DNA from: Firmicutes bacterium HGW-Firmicutes-2
Lineage (GTDB): Bacteria > Bacillota > Clostridia > Lachnospirales > Vallitaleaceae
Reading direction: 5' to 3'
Assembly: GCA_002841495.1 (NCBI GenBank)
Contig: PGZV01000005.1
Coordinates: 285,212-349,211 of the forward strand
DNA: 64,000 bases
The notes under the pieces are model-generated. The model worked only from the letters and a program-made list of their open reading frames with translations. It made no database searches and was not told the DNA's origin. Both the position numbers and the translations under genes were made by a program. Of the stretch, positions 8,682 to 18,235 are shown piece after piece (positions within the stretch are counted from its first letter, which is position 1; each line of letters opens with the position of its first letter).

Positions 8682-10217
8682 ATGTACAACCATGTATTAA
8701 GTGCTGCATTGCAAGGGGTAGAAGGTCATGTAGTTCAAGTTGAAGTGGACATATCCAATGGATTTCCAAGATTTGACATTGTAGGTATGCCGGATTCGGC
8801 GGTCAAAGAATCTGTAGACCGCGTAAGAACAGCGCTTAAGAATTCGGGATTTGATTTTCCGACAGAGAGGATTACCATTAATCTGGCACCGGCAGAGTTA
8901 AGAAAAGAAGGGGCCGGTTATGACCTCTCTATAGCCCTTGGCATATTAACTTGTAAGCAGAATGAACTGTTAGAAGCATGTAGAGATATGCTTATACTAG
9001 GGGAATTATCATTAAGTGGTGAAGTCAAACCTGTAAATGGTATTCTACCCATGGTGCATTCTGCCTTTAAAGCGGGCATTTCCCATTGTATGGTTCCGAG
9101 TGCCAACAAAAAAGAAGCAGGTGTTATTTCGGGTATGAAAGTCATAGGGGTCGATAATTTACAACAGGCAGTTGGTCATTTGCTGGGGATTAACATTATT
9201 AAACCCACATCAGTGGATGTTAAGTCTTTATTCTGTAAAGATAAGACGTCTTATCATTATAATTTTTCGGATGTTAAGGGTCAAGAAAACGTGAGAAGAG
9301 CCTTAGAGGTTTCAGCTGCCGGTATGCACAACGTCATCATGATCGGACCACCGGGTGCCGGTAAAACTATGATGGCAAAAAGATTGCCATCCATATTACC
9401 GGGTTTAAGCTTTGAAGAGAGCATTGATATTACCAAAATCTATAGCGTATCCGGCAAAATTAAAGATGGAGAGTCATTAATTGTCAAACGCCCTTTTAGA
9501 TCACCTCACCATACCATATCCAACGCAGCGTTAATCGGTGGTGGTGCTTTGCCAAAACCGGGAGAAATATCTTTAGCTCATCAGGGCGTTCTCTTTCTGG
9601 ATGAATTACCGGAATTTCAAAAAAATGTGATTGAAGTGCTTAGGCAACCCATAGAAGAAGGTGAAGTCACGATATCAAGAGTCAATCGAACTGTAGATTT
9701 TCCGGCAAAATTCATGATGGTTTGTTCAATGAACCCATGTCCTTGCGGCTATTATCCGGATGTTGAAAAATGTAGTTGTACACCTTTACAGATCAAAAGA
9801 TATCTAAGTAAAATAAGTGGACCCCTATTGGACCGCATAGATTTGCATGTAGAGGCCTCAACAATAGATTTTGAGGCATTAAGCAACCATGATCTATCAG
9901 AGAGTTCGGAAGTCATTATGGAGAGGGTTTTGAGCTCACAGCGCATCCAAGAAGAGCGGCATAAGCAAATAGGTATCATATATAATGCTCACTTAAGTGC
10001 ATCTGATATCGATAAAATATGTAATTTAGATCAAGATAGTAAGAGAATGGTTAAGTTTGCCTTTGAGAAAATGGGTTTGAGTGCACGTGCTTATCATAGA
10101 ATCCTTAAAGTCTCAAGAACCATAGCAGATCTTGAAGCCTCGGACATAATTAGAGAGAACCATGTAGCAGAAGCCATACAATACAGAACTTTAGATAGAA
10201 AATATTGGAATAGGTAG
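8682..10217 (+). CDS. comM: YifB/ComM-family Mg chelatase-like AAA+ ATPase
   Basis: Homologue of ComM, a hexameric AAA+ helicase that promotes branch migration during integration of transformed DNA. The 511-residue product has an N-terminal Lon-protease-like fold (about 1-170), then the Mg-chelatase AAA+ core with Walker A GPPGAGKTMMAKR near residue 222, Walker B LFLDELPEF, and the cysteine-containing segment MNPCPCGYYPD. The C-terminal helical domain ends with AIQYRTLDR, as in the family. AGGAGGG precedes the ATG. dprA follows after seven bases, so the pair forms a DNA-uptake or recombination unit, although no uptake machinery lies in the window. Confidence 0.93.
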   Translation: MYNHVLSAALQGVEGHVVQVEVDISNGFPRFDIVGMPDSAVKESVDRVRTALKNSGFDFPTERITINLAPAELRKEGAGYDLSIALGILTCKQNELLEACRDMLILGELSLSGEVKPVNGILPMVHSAFKAGISHCMVPSANKKEAGVISGMKVIGVDNLQQAVGHLLGINIIKPTSVDVKSLFCKDKTSYHYNFSDVKGQENVRRALEVSAAGMHNVIMIGPPGAGKTMMAKRLPSILPGLSFEESIDITKIYSVSGKIKDGESLIVKRPFRSPHHTISNAALIGGGALPKPGEISLAHQGVLFLDELPEFQKNVIEVLRQPIEEGEVTISRVNRTVDFPAKFMMVCSMNPCPCGYYPDVEKCSCTPLQIKRYLSKISGPLLDRIDLHVEASTIDFEALSNHDLSESSEVIMERVLSSQRIQEERHKQIGIIYNAHLSASDIDKICNLDQDSKRMVKFAFEKMGLSARAYHRILKVSRTIADLEASDIIRENHVAEAIQYRTLDRKYWNR

Positions 10218-10224
10218 GTGTCTT

Positions 10225-11361
10225 ATGAGTCACAGAAAATATTGGTTATGGATGACAAGATTACCCGGAATTGGTTACAAGAAATTGAAGATTCTTATTA
10301 ATACATTTAAAACACCCTATGCATTGTATTATGCAAAAGCAGAAGCGATAGCCCTTTGCATGCAACATCCTGTATTTGATAAGAAAGACTTAAAAACGCT
10401 ATTGGATGCTCGAGACCTTAAGTCTTTGATTGCTTATGAAAAGCGGTTAGAAGCCTTGAATATTCATTATGTCACCATAAGTGATGAAGCATATCCGGCA
10501 CAGTTGTTTAGTCTATTTGATCCACCTTATGTTTTGTATTACCGTGGCAAACTTATAGAACATCCATTGTCAATTGGTATGGTTGGTTCTAGAAATTGTA
10601 CACCCTATGGTAGGAAAGTGGCAGAGTATTACGCTGAGCAACTTGCCACCAATGAGATAAATATAATCAGTGGCATGGCTAGAGGCATTGATAGCTATAG
10701 TCATATAGGCGCACTCAAAGGCAACGGATTTACGACGGCCATATTAGGGTGTGGTATTAATATTTGTTATCCTAAAGAAAATGAGACACTTATGACAAAC
10801 ATAATAAAGAATGGATGTGTTATCTCGGAATACGGTTTAGATGTTGTTCCAAGACCCGGCTTATTTCCCATGCGAAACCGATTAATCAGTGCACTAAGCA
10901 ATGGTATTTTATTGGTTGAAGCGCGAGAAAAAAGCGGTTCCCTTATAACGGTTGATTTTGCACTGGAGTATGGAAAAGACATATTCGCTATACCGGGCGA
11001 TGTTTTAGGCGGCACCAATAGAGGGTCTAACAATATAGTTAGAATGGGAGGTAAACCGGTATTCTCAATCGAAGACATACTTGAAGAATATTCAATTTTT
11101 TCAACAAATAAACACACAATTATTGACGAAATTGAAAAAACACTTGAAGAAAAGGAAAAAATAGTATATTCTTGTATAAGTCTTGCCCCGGTCTTTATTG
11201 ATGAGATTGCAAGACAAATTGAGATGTCCATGAATGAGTTACAATTTATACTTACCAAACTTGAAATAAAAGGCGCTGTGATTCAGTTGCCAAACAAATA
11301 TTATATACGAGATCATCCAAGAGGCAGTAAAGTAAACGCAGTCATAAGTGAAGGCATCTAG
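10225..11361 (+). CDS. dprA: DNA-processing protein DprA/Smf
   Basis: Cytoplasmic protein that loads RecA on incoming single-stranded DNA. The 378-residue product has an N-terminal helical (SAM-like) region, a central Rossmann-like DprA domain with GSRNCTPYG near residue 119, GMARGIDSYSH, AILGCGINICYP and FALEYGKDIFAIPG, and a C-terminal winged-helix DML1-like domain from about residue 305. Start and length are normal. It sits between comM and topA, a conserved order in clostridia. Confidence 0.95.
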   Translation: MSHRKYWLWMTRLPGIGYKKLKILINTFKTPYALYYAKAEAIALCMQHPVFDKKDLKTLLDARDLKSLIAYEKRLEALNIHYVTISDEAYPAQLFSLFDPPYVLYYRGKLIEHPLSIGMVGSRNCTPYGRKVAEYYAEQLATNEINIISGMARGIDSYSHIGALKGNGFTTAILGCGINICYPKENETLMTNIIKNGCVISEYGLDVVPRPGLFPMRNRLISALSNGILLVEAREKSGSLITVDFALEYGKDIFAIPGDVLGGTNRGSNNIVRMGGKPVFSIEDILEEYSIFSTNKHTIIDEIEKTLEEKEKIVYSCISLAPVFIDEIARQIEMSMNELQFILTKLEIKGAVIQLPNKYYIRDHPRGSKVNAVISEGI

Positions 11362-11410
11362 CTTGGCAGTTTACCGCTAATAGGACTATGAGATCTATAG
11401 GAGGATAACT

Positions 11411-13467
11411 ATGGCCAAGAACCTTGTCATTGTTGAATCGCCTGCAAAGGCTAAAACAATTAAAAAATTTTTAGGACCTAATTATAAAATAGAAGCTTCT
11501 ATGGGTCATGTCCGGATATTGAAAACGACTTTGAACCCAAATATATTACAATTAGGGGTAAAGGAGAATTGCTTGCTAAGCTTCGTAAAGAAGTTAAGAA
11601 AGCAACAAAAGTTTACCTTGCCACTGACCCTGATCGTGAGGGAGAAGCCATCTCATGGCACCTACTCCACTCCCTCAAGCTTGAAGATAAGAATACCTTT
11701 AGAATCACATTCAATGAAATTACCCAAAATGCCGTCAAAGACTCAATAAAAAATGCCAGAGAAATAGATATGAATCTTGTTGATGCACAACAAGCAAGAA
11801 GATTATTAGATAGAGTAGTCGGTTATAAAATGAGTCCCGTATTATGGAAAAAAGTAAGAAAAGGTCTTAGTGCAGGTCGTGTTCAATCCATTACACTGAA
11901 ATTGATATGTGATAGGGAACATGAGATCAATGATTTTATCCCTGAAGAATATTGGAGTTTGGATGCTAAGTTGGAGATCAAAGAAACACAGGATATCTTC
12001 ACGGCCAAGTTCTATGGAACTTTAGATGAAAAAGTGGAGTTGAAAAATGAACAACAAGTCAAGGACATACTGGAAGACCTCAAAGGTAAATCATTTAAGA
12101 TCTCCAAAATCCTAGAAAAAGAAAGAAAAAAGAAGACAGTACTGCCCTTCACTACAAGCACTTTGCAACAAGAAGCATCAAAAAAATTGAATTTTACAGC
12201 AATCAAAACCATGAGAATTGCGCAGCAGCTTTATGAAGGTGTTGAGGTCAAAGACGAAGGAACCATAGGCTTAATAACATATTTGAGAACGGATTCTACA
12301 AGAATCTCAGAAGAAGCACATAACAATGTTATTGAATATATAATGAATCATTATGGAGAGGCTTATGCCAATTCAGCCCAAAGTCAAGAGAAGAAGAAGG
12401 AGGGTGTCCAGGACGCTCATGAGGCCATTAGACCTTCTTATGTTCATCTTAGCCCAGATGAGATCAAGTCATCTTTAAGCCGAGACCAATACAAATTATA
12501 CAATCTAATATGGAGACGCTTTGTATCCAGTAGAATGATGCCGGCAATCAACATTATAAAATCTGTAAAAATCGACGCCGGCAATTATAGATTTACTACA
12601 GCTTTGTCTACCCAGTTGTTTGACGGTTTCTTAAAAGTATACAAGGAAGATGAAGAAAATGAAGACAAGCAATCCATATCCAAACTCAATGATACCTCCA
12701 AATTAAAAAAACTGGAGATGTTGGATGAACAACACTTTACCCAACATCCACCTAGATATACAGAAGCCAGTCTGGTCAAAACCTTGGAAGAAAATGGTGT
12801 TGGCAGACCCAGTACTTATGCACCCACAATAGCCACTGTCATGGCAAGAGGTTATGTTTCCAAAGAAAATAAACAACTTTTCCCATCAGAGTTGGGTGAG
12901 ATTGTGAATGAAATGATCAGCAGTTATTTTGACGGTGTAATTGATGTTACCTTTACAGCAAGTATGGAAAAGCAATTAGATGATGTTGAAATAGGTGCGA
13001 TGGAATGGAAAGATGTGCTTAGAAACTTTTTTCCTAATTTTGAAAAGAAGGTAAAAATTGCAGAAGAAGAAATAGAAAAAATTGAGCTTAAAGACGAAGA
13101 AACGGATATTCTGTGTGAAAAATGTGGACGTAACATGGTCATTAAAATGGGCCGATATGGTAAGTTCTTGGCTTGTCCCGGATTTCCGGATTGTAGAAAT
13201 GCCAAACCAATTCTAGAAAAAGTAGAAGATGTTCTATGCCATAAATGTGGTGGTGAAATCTTAGTGAAGAAAACCAAAAAAGGTCGTCGTTACTATGGCT
13301 GTGAACATAATCCGGAATGTGACTTTATGACTTGGAACCTTCCGACGACCATTAAATGTGACAAATGTAGCGCGATAATGGTGGATAAAGGCAAAAAATT
13401 AATGTGTAGTAATGATGAATGTAAGAATGTTGTGTCAAAAGAAGAAAATGTTGAAATAGTTAATTAA
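11411..13467 (+). pseudogene. topA: DNA topoisomerase I, frame-broken near the N-terminus
   Basis: Type IA topoisomerase that relaxes negative supercoils. Frame one from ATG 11411 encodes the Toprim start [17 protein letters not shown] and GHVR; at about 11513-11516 the reading passes to another frame that continues DIENDFEP and then [16 protein letters not shown]. About nine residues between GHVR and DIEN are missing compared with the family, an estimated 28-base loss. The rest is intact: the catalytic tyrosine in ITYLRTDSTR, and three C-terminal zinc ribbons (CEKCGRN, CHKCGGE, CDKCSA). The gene is normally essential in Firmicutes, so sequence error is more likely than a true null. Confidence 0.9.
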
Positions 13468-13471
13468 GACC

Positions 13472-13500
13472 TTGAATTTGCGTGCAATTTGTACTATAAT
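13472..13500 (+). promoter_or_regulatory. Putative sigma-A promoter for codY
   Basis: TTGAAT at 13472-13477 and a consensus TATAAT at 13495-13500 are 17 bases apart, 30 bases before the codY start and just after the topA stop. Confidence 0.7.
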
Positions 13501-13530
13501 TTATACAGGCTATAATCAGGAGGTAGAATT

Positions 13531-14298
13531 TTGAGCGTTCAATTGTTAGACAAAACAAGAAAGATAAATAAGCTACTACAGAAAACAGGCACCCAAAGAG
13601 TTATTTTCACAGATATCTGTGAAGTCATGAGTGATATATTAAATGCAAATGGACTTGTTCTTAGTAAGAAAGGCAAGTTATTGGCATCCTATTCTAAAGA
13701 TGGGATTCATGATATTGAAGAGCTTCTGACAGAAGAACTTGGAGAACTGGTGGATGAGCAACTCAATGAACGTTTGTTAAATATTTTATCCACAAAAGAA
13801 AATGTTAACATGGCAACTCTTGGATTCAGTGAGCGCATCAGTGCCTCCAAATTTGTTGGCATGATTGTACCTATTGATATAGCCAATGAAAGACTTGGAA
13901 CCTTTTTCATTTATAGGAATGAAGAGATGTTTGACATAGAAGATATTATACTTGGGGAATATGGTGCGACAGTAGTAGGGCTAGAAATAATGCGCTCTGT
14001 CAACGATGAAAATTCGGAAGCCATTCGAAAAACCAGCATCGTTAAGTCGGCTATAGGCACCTTATCTTTTTCGGAACAAGAAGCCATCAAGCATATATTT
14101 AACGAACTTGAGGGTACAGAAGGCATTTTGGTAGCGAGCAAGATAGCAGATCGGGTCGGGATTACCAGATCAGTCATTGTGAATGCACTCAGAAAGTTTG
14201 AAAGTGCAGGTGTCATTGAATCAAGATCACTTGGTATGAAAGGCACATATATAAAAGTACTAAACGACTTATTATTGGACGAAATCGGAAAAATATAA
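13531..14298 (+). CDS. codY: Global nutrient-sensing repressor CodY
   Basis: GTP- and branched-chain-amino-acid-responsive regulator of stationary-phase and motility genes in Firmicutes. The 255-residue product has an N-terminal GAF-like domain (about 1-155) and a C-terminal winged helix-turn-helix with ASKIADRVGITRSVIVNALRK near residue 205 and LGMKGTYIKVLN near the end. The TTG at 13531 follows AGGAGG at the right spacing and gives MSVQLLDKTRKINKLLQ, a normal CodY N-terminus. It lies directly upstream of the flagellar array, as in Bacillus, and may control it. Confidence 0.95.
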   Translation: MSVQLLDKTRKINKLLQKTGTQRVIFTDICEVMSDILNANGLVLSKKGKLLASYSKDGIHDIEELLTEELGELVDEQLNERLLNILSTKENVNMATLGFSERISASKFVGMIVPIDIANERLGTFFIYRNEEMFDIEDIILGEYGATVVGLEIMRSVNDENSEAIRKTSIVKSAIGTLSFSEQEAIKHIFNELEGTEGILVASKIADRVGITRSVIVNALRKFESAGVIESRSLGMKGTYIKVLNDLLLDEIGKI

Positions 14299-14323
14299 CC
14301 ATTATGGAGGGGGAGGTTGCGGA

Positions 14324-14352
14324 TTGTATATTTGCTTATAAACTGATACAAT
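14324..14352 (+). promoter_or_regulatory. Putative sigma-A promoter of the flagellar array
   Basis: TTGTAT at 14324-14329 and TACAAT at 14347-14352 are 17 bases apart, about 70 bases before flgB. Just downstream, 14364-14371 reads GCCGATAT, identical to the known sigma-D minus-10 octamer, but no TAAA lies at the usual 15-base distance. A vegetative start is therefore the better-supported reading. Confidence 0.55.
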
Positions 14353-14423
14353 ATATAGTGTGTGCCGATATAAATATGACACCTTAACCAATAATAAAAC
14401 AAAATGGATTTGGAGATGAAACG

Positions 14424-14798
14424 ATGATTAATAATCGACTTTTTCAAACAACCGATGTTATCAATAAAGCGCTTCAAGGAACATGGGCTAGAAATGAAAC
14501 AATATCCGCCAATATTGCGAATGTAGATACACCTGGCTACAAAAGGCAAGATGTGGTCTTTGAGACATATTTAAGAGATGCCATGAAGGGCACCGGAAAA
14601 ATCAGCCAAGAAGATTTATCAAGAATAACACCGAAAAGGATTCAAGATATGAGTTCTGCTAGTTACAGATTGGATGGAAATACAGTAGATATTGATACGG
14701 AAATGGGTTATCTAGCAGAAAATCAATTACGTTATAATGCACTCATCAGTCAAGTTAATTATAATTTTACTCGAATAAAAAGCGTTCTCAACAGTTAG
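14424..14798 (+). CDS. flgB: Flagellar basal-body rod protein FlgB
   Basis: Proximal rod subunit, exported through the flagellar type III gate. The 124-residue product has the N-terminal rod signature NETISANIANVDTPGYKRQDV and a C-terminal helix with LRYNALISQV typical of FlgB. It opens the array and is followed by flgC after 22 bases with its own AGGAGG site. Confidence 0.95.
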   Translation: MINNRLFQTTDVINKALQGTWARNETISANIANVDTPGYKRQDVVFETYLRDAMKGTGKISQEDLSRITPKRIQDMSSASYRLDGNTVDIDTEMGYLAENQLRYNALISQVNYNFTRIKSVLNS

Positions 14799-14820
14799 GC
14801 AATTATAAGGAGGAGATCAG

Positions 14821-15264
14821 ATGTCGTTTTTTGGTTCAATGAATGTCAGCGCTTCAGGGATGACCGCTCAAAGACTTCGTATGGATACGATTTCACAAAA
14901 CATTGCCAATGTTAATACAACCAGAGGTGAGAATGGCGGTCCGTACCGTCGTAAAACCGTTGTATTTGAAGAAATTCAAAGTCGAAATAATTTTAAAGGT
15001 ATGTTAAATGAATATTTAAATGAATACTCTGTTAATGGAGGCGTTAAGGTTTCAAGAATTATAGAAGACAATAAACCGCCAATTAGAGCTTATGATCCAT
15101 CTCATCCGGACGCTGATGATGAAGGCTATGTTTCTATGCCCAATGTGAATACCATTGAGGAGATGACCAACCTCATATCTGCGAATCGGTCATATGAGGC
15201 AAACATAACAGCTTTTAATGCATCCAAATCCATGATATCCAGTGCGCTTAATATTGGAAGGTAA
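14821..15264 (+). CDS. flgC: Flagellar basal-body rod protein FlgC
   Basis: Second proximal rod subunit. The 147-residue product starts with the rod motif SASGMTAQRLRMDTISQNIAN, has GPYRRKTVVFE, and ends with the FlgC-specific PNVNTIEEMTNLISANRSYEAN. Length is typical. Strong AGGAGG site upstream. Confidence 0.96.
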   Translation: MSFFGSMNVSASGMTAQRLRMDTISQNIANVNTTRGENGGPYRRKTVVFEEIQSRNNFKGMLNEYLNEYSVNGGVKVSRIIEDNKPPIRAYDPSHPDADDEGYVSMPNVNTIEEMTNLISANRSYEANITAFNASKSMISSALNIGR

Positions 15265-15274
15265 GGTGACATAA

Positions 15275-15577
15275 ATGAACATTCAACCCGTTAATCAGAT
15301 TCAGTCTTTGATGACGCCAAATAAGACAGAAGTAGACTTCAAAGAACAATCACCATTTAAGGCATTGTTTAATGCAGCCATGAGTAATATTGAAGATACT
15401 AACAACTTAACAAAAAAAGCAGATCAAATGAGCTTGGATTTCGCAGTTGGCAAAATAGATAATATTGCAGATGTTATGATTGCTCAAGAAAAAGCAAGTA
15501 TAGCACTTCAATTCACAGTTCAACTTAGAAATAAGCTTTTGGATGCTTATAATGATATTATGAGGATTCAATTATAA
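15275..15577 (+). CDS. fliE: Flagellar hook-basal body protein FliE
   Basis: Small protein joining the MS ring to the rod. The 100-residue product has the FliE core, with SPFKALFNAAMSNIEDTN and the C-terminal IALQFTVQLRNKLLDAYNDIMRIQL-type segment (15509-15574). It follows flgC by ten bases, the usual order. Confidence 0.95.
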   Translation: MNIQPVNQIQSLMTPNKTEVDFKEQSPFKALFNAAMSNIEDTNNLTKKADQMSLDFAVGKIDNIADVMIAQEKASIALQFTVQLRNKLLDAYNDIMRIQL

Positions 15578-15621
15578 GCTCGTACGTTTGTTAAAGATGT
15601 TATAGGATAAGGAGTGGCAGA

Positions 15622-17223
15622 ATGCCTGAATTTATAACGAATTTTTCCAATCAGATTACAGAATATTGGAATAAATTTACACGGACTCAAAAAATACAGA
15701 TTATCGGTATCTTTTTAGCAAGTATTGCTGCTTTGGTTATTTTGGCAGTTGTTTTAAGTAGACCTAATATGATCATTTATGCTGATAATCTGACACCGGA
15801 TCAAATGACTGCGATGGTGGAAATCTTAACAGCTAACAATATCGCACACAGATACGAAGATAACGCATCGACCTTATATGTAGATAGCCGTAAGTTCCAA
15901 GATGCGAAGCTATTGTTATTTGAACAAGGCATATTATCAGCAACAACCTTTCAGTGGAAAGAGGCGTTTAATACATCTTTAACCACAAGCAGTGATGACC
16001 GAGCCATGATGCAGCAGTTGGCCTTTGAGAATGAACTTGGCGGTTTAATTGAATTAATTGATAAAGTCAAGTCTGCAAGGGTTAAAATAGTACTACCGGA
16101 TACCCAACGGTTTGTACTTCAACAAGATAAAGTAGCATCGGCATCTGTTATACTAACAACGAATGGAGAATTAACTGAGGATCAAGTTTATGGTATTGCA
16201 TCCTTTGTGGAAACCGCTGTTGACAACTTATCCATTGGTAACATAAAAATACTGGATTCCAATGCGAAGTTATTATTTAACGGTAGTAACGATAGCAGTA
16301 TATTTGGAAGCCTTAATTCTCATATGGATTATAGAGATGCATACGAAGCAAAATACGAGAGAACCATTGAAAGCTTATTACTGGCTCGTGGAGAATTTGA
16401 TGACGCAGTTGTAGGTGTTAACCTGAAAATAGATTTTGACAGCGTCAGCAGTCAGTCAGAAGTATACAGCATTGCAGAAGGAGAAACTGAGCCTTACCCT
16501 ACAAGGGTTTATATTTATGAGTCTACTGGCACTTCTACGGATGCAGGCGGTATTCCCGGAACAGATACTAATGCAGACACGCCTACTTACCCTATCGATG
16601 GTGGTGGTGGTTCTGAAAGTGAAGTATTTATTTCTGATAAAGACCTAGTACCGAATTCAACCATTACAAAAACAGTGAGAAGTATCGGTAATATTATACC
16701 TGAAGACTCAACGGTAACGGTTACTTTGAATAAGTATATTTATCATAGACAGGCTTTATTAGAGGAGCAAGGTGCATTAGAAGATACCACATGGGAACAA
16801 TATCAAGAGGATAATAGTATAAGGAATGCTGTTGAAGTGGATCCGAATATTGTACAATTGATTGCCAATGCATCTAATATTGATGAAGTTTTTGTAATGG
16901 CATACGAAGTACCTGTATTTGTTGACACGCCAATAGTAGAGAGCCAAGTTGCAGATTATATACCTGTCATCATTATCATTCTTATGATTGCCTTACTGGG
17001 CTATGCGGTTTATAAAGGAACAGAACCGGTTGAGATTACGGAAGTAGAGCCGGAATTATCTGTTGAAGACATGTTGGCGACTACTAAAAGTGGCGATGAG
17101 TTAGAAGCCATAGAATATGACGGGAAATCAGAAGCAAGGGTTCAGATTGAACGATTTGTAGATGAAAACCCGGATGCAGTGGCACAGCTTTTAAGAAATT
17201 GGTTAAATGAGGATTGGGAGTGA
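15622..17223 (+). CDS. fliF: Flagellar MS-ring protein FliF
   Basis: Forms the MS ring in the cytoplasmic membrane on which the basal body is built. The 533-residue product has one membrane segment at about residues 27-46 and a second at about 446-466. Between them lie the secretin-like ring-building motifs, with DDRAMMQQLAFENELGGLI and a low-complexity Gly/Thr/Ser-rich insertion (near 16520-16620) that replaces the usual loop. The C-terminal cytoplasmic tail, with VDENPDAVAQLLRNWLNED, binds FliG. Length is close to that of other Firmicute FliF. Confidence 0.95.
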   Translation: MPEFITNFSNQITEYWNKFTRTQKIQIIGIFLASIAALVILAVVLSRPNMIIYADNLTPDQMTAMVEILTANNIAHRYEDNASTLYVDSRKFQDAKLLLFEQGILSATTFQWKEAFNTSLTTSSDDRAMMQQLAFENELGGLIELIDKVKSARVKIVLPDTQRFVLQQDKVASASVILTTNGELTEDQVYGIASFVETAVDNLSIGNIKILDSNAKLLFNGSNDSSIFGSLNSHMDYRDAYEAKYERTIESLLLARGEFDDAVVGVNLKIDFDSVSSQSEVYSIAEGETEPYPTRVYIYESTGTSTDAGGIPGTDTNADTPTYPIDGGGGSESEVFISDKDLVPNSTITKTVRSIGNIIPEDSTVTVTLNKYIYHRQALLEEQGALEDTTWEQYQEDNSIRNAVEVDPNIVQLIANASNIDEVFVMAYEVPVFVDTPIVESQVADYIPVIIIILMIALLGYAVYKGTEPVEITEVEPELSVEDMLATTKSGDELEAIEYDGKSEARVQIERFVDENPDAVAQLLRNWLNEDWE

Positions 17224-17227
17224 TAGA

Positions 17228-18235
17228 ATGGCAAGTCAACAGCAGCGTGGTATTGAAAAAGCAGCAATATTGCTAATAGCTCTCGGTCCTGAGAAATCTT
17301 CTATGATTTTCAAACACTTGAAAGAAGAAGAGATTGAAGAATTAACCTTACAGATTGCCAATACCAGAGCAATATCACCAAAGGACAAAGAAACCATTAT
17401 TAATGAATTTTATCAGATTTGTTTGGCACAGTCCTACATTGCTGAAGGTGGCATAGGCTATGCAAAAGAACTTCTAGAAAAAGCGCTTGGAACAGATCGA
17501 GCGATGGAAGTGATTGGAAGACTGACATCATCTCTTCAAGTAAGACCATTTGAATTTGTTAGAAAAACAGATCCTGGACAATTGCTTAACTATATACAAG
17601 ATGAGCATAATCAGACTATTGCTTTAATTCTATCTTATTTAAATCCTCAACAAGCATCTATGGTTCTGGCAGCACTACCTCAAGAAAAACAGGCAGATGT
17701 CGCCAGAAGAATTGCACAGATGGACAGAACTTCACCGGATGTCATTAAAGATGTGGAAGATGTTTTGGAAAGAAAATTATCCTCTCTCATGACCCAAGAT
17801 TTTACGATTGTTGGTGGTGTAGATGCTATCGTACAAATACTCAACTCGGTAGATCGTAGTACAGAAAAGCATATCATGGAAACCCTTGAGATTGAAGATA
17901 CAGAATTAGCTGAAGAGATTCGTAAAAAGATGTTTGTCTTTGAAGATATTTTGTCATTGGATGACCGTTCGATACAAAGAATCTTACGTGAAGTGGATAA
18001 TAATGAACTCGGCATTGCTTTAAAAGGTTCAGGAGAAGAAGTGCAAAAGGTAATATTTAATAATCTTTCCAAACGCTTAGCGGCTATGATCAAAGAAGAA
18101 ATGGAGTTTATGGGACCTATTCGTTTAAAAGATGTTGAAGAATCACAACAAAAAATTGTTAACATCATTAGAAAACTAGAAGATGCCGGCGAAATCGTCA
18201 TATCACGTGGTGGAGGGGATGAGATTATTGTCTAA
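17228..18235 (+). CDS. fliG: Flagellar motor switch protein FliG
   Basis: Rotor protein that takes torque from the MotA stator and sets direction. The 335-residue product has N, middle and C armadillo-like domains, with GIEKAAILLIALGPE at the start, the EHPQ-like segment DEHNQTIALILSYLNPQQAS, and the charged torque helix DDRSIQRILREVDNNELGIALKG near residue 250. ATG 17228 follows GGGAG with an eight-base gap; the ATG lies just after the fliF stop. In-frame codons before it are inside fliF and lack a site. Confidence 0.96.
   Translation: MASQQQRGIEKAAILLIALGPEKSSMIFKHLKEEEIEELTLQIANTRAISPKDKETIINEFYQICLAQSYIAEGGIGYAKELLEKALGTDRAMEVIGRLTSSLQVRPFEFVRKTDPGQLLNYIQDEHNQTIALILSYLNPQQASMVLAALPQEKQADVARRIAQMDRTSPDVIKDVEDVLERKLSSLMTQDFTIVGGVDAIVQILNSVDRSTEKHIMETLEIEDTELAEEIRKKMFVFEDILSLDDRSIQRILREVDNNELGIALKGSGEEVQKVIFNNLSKRLAAMIKEEMEFMGPIRLKDVEESQQKIVNIIRKLEDAGEIVISRGGGDEIIV

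Noticed and set aside
13911-14549. 212-codon open frame on the minus strand across codY and flgB
   Set aside because: Fully explained by coding on the + strand, no start signal, no recognisable motif.
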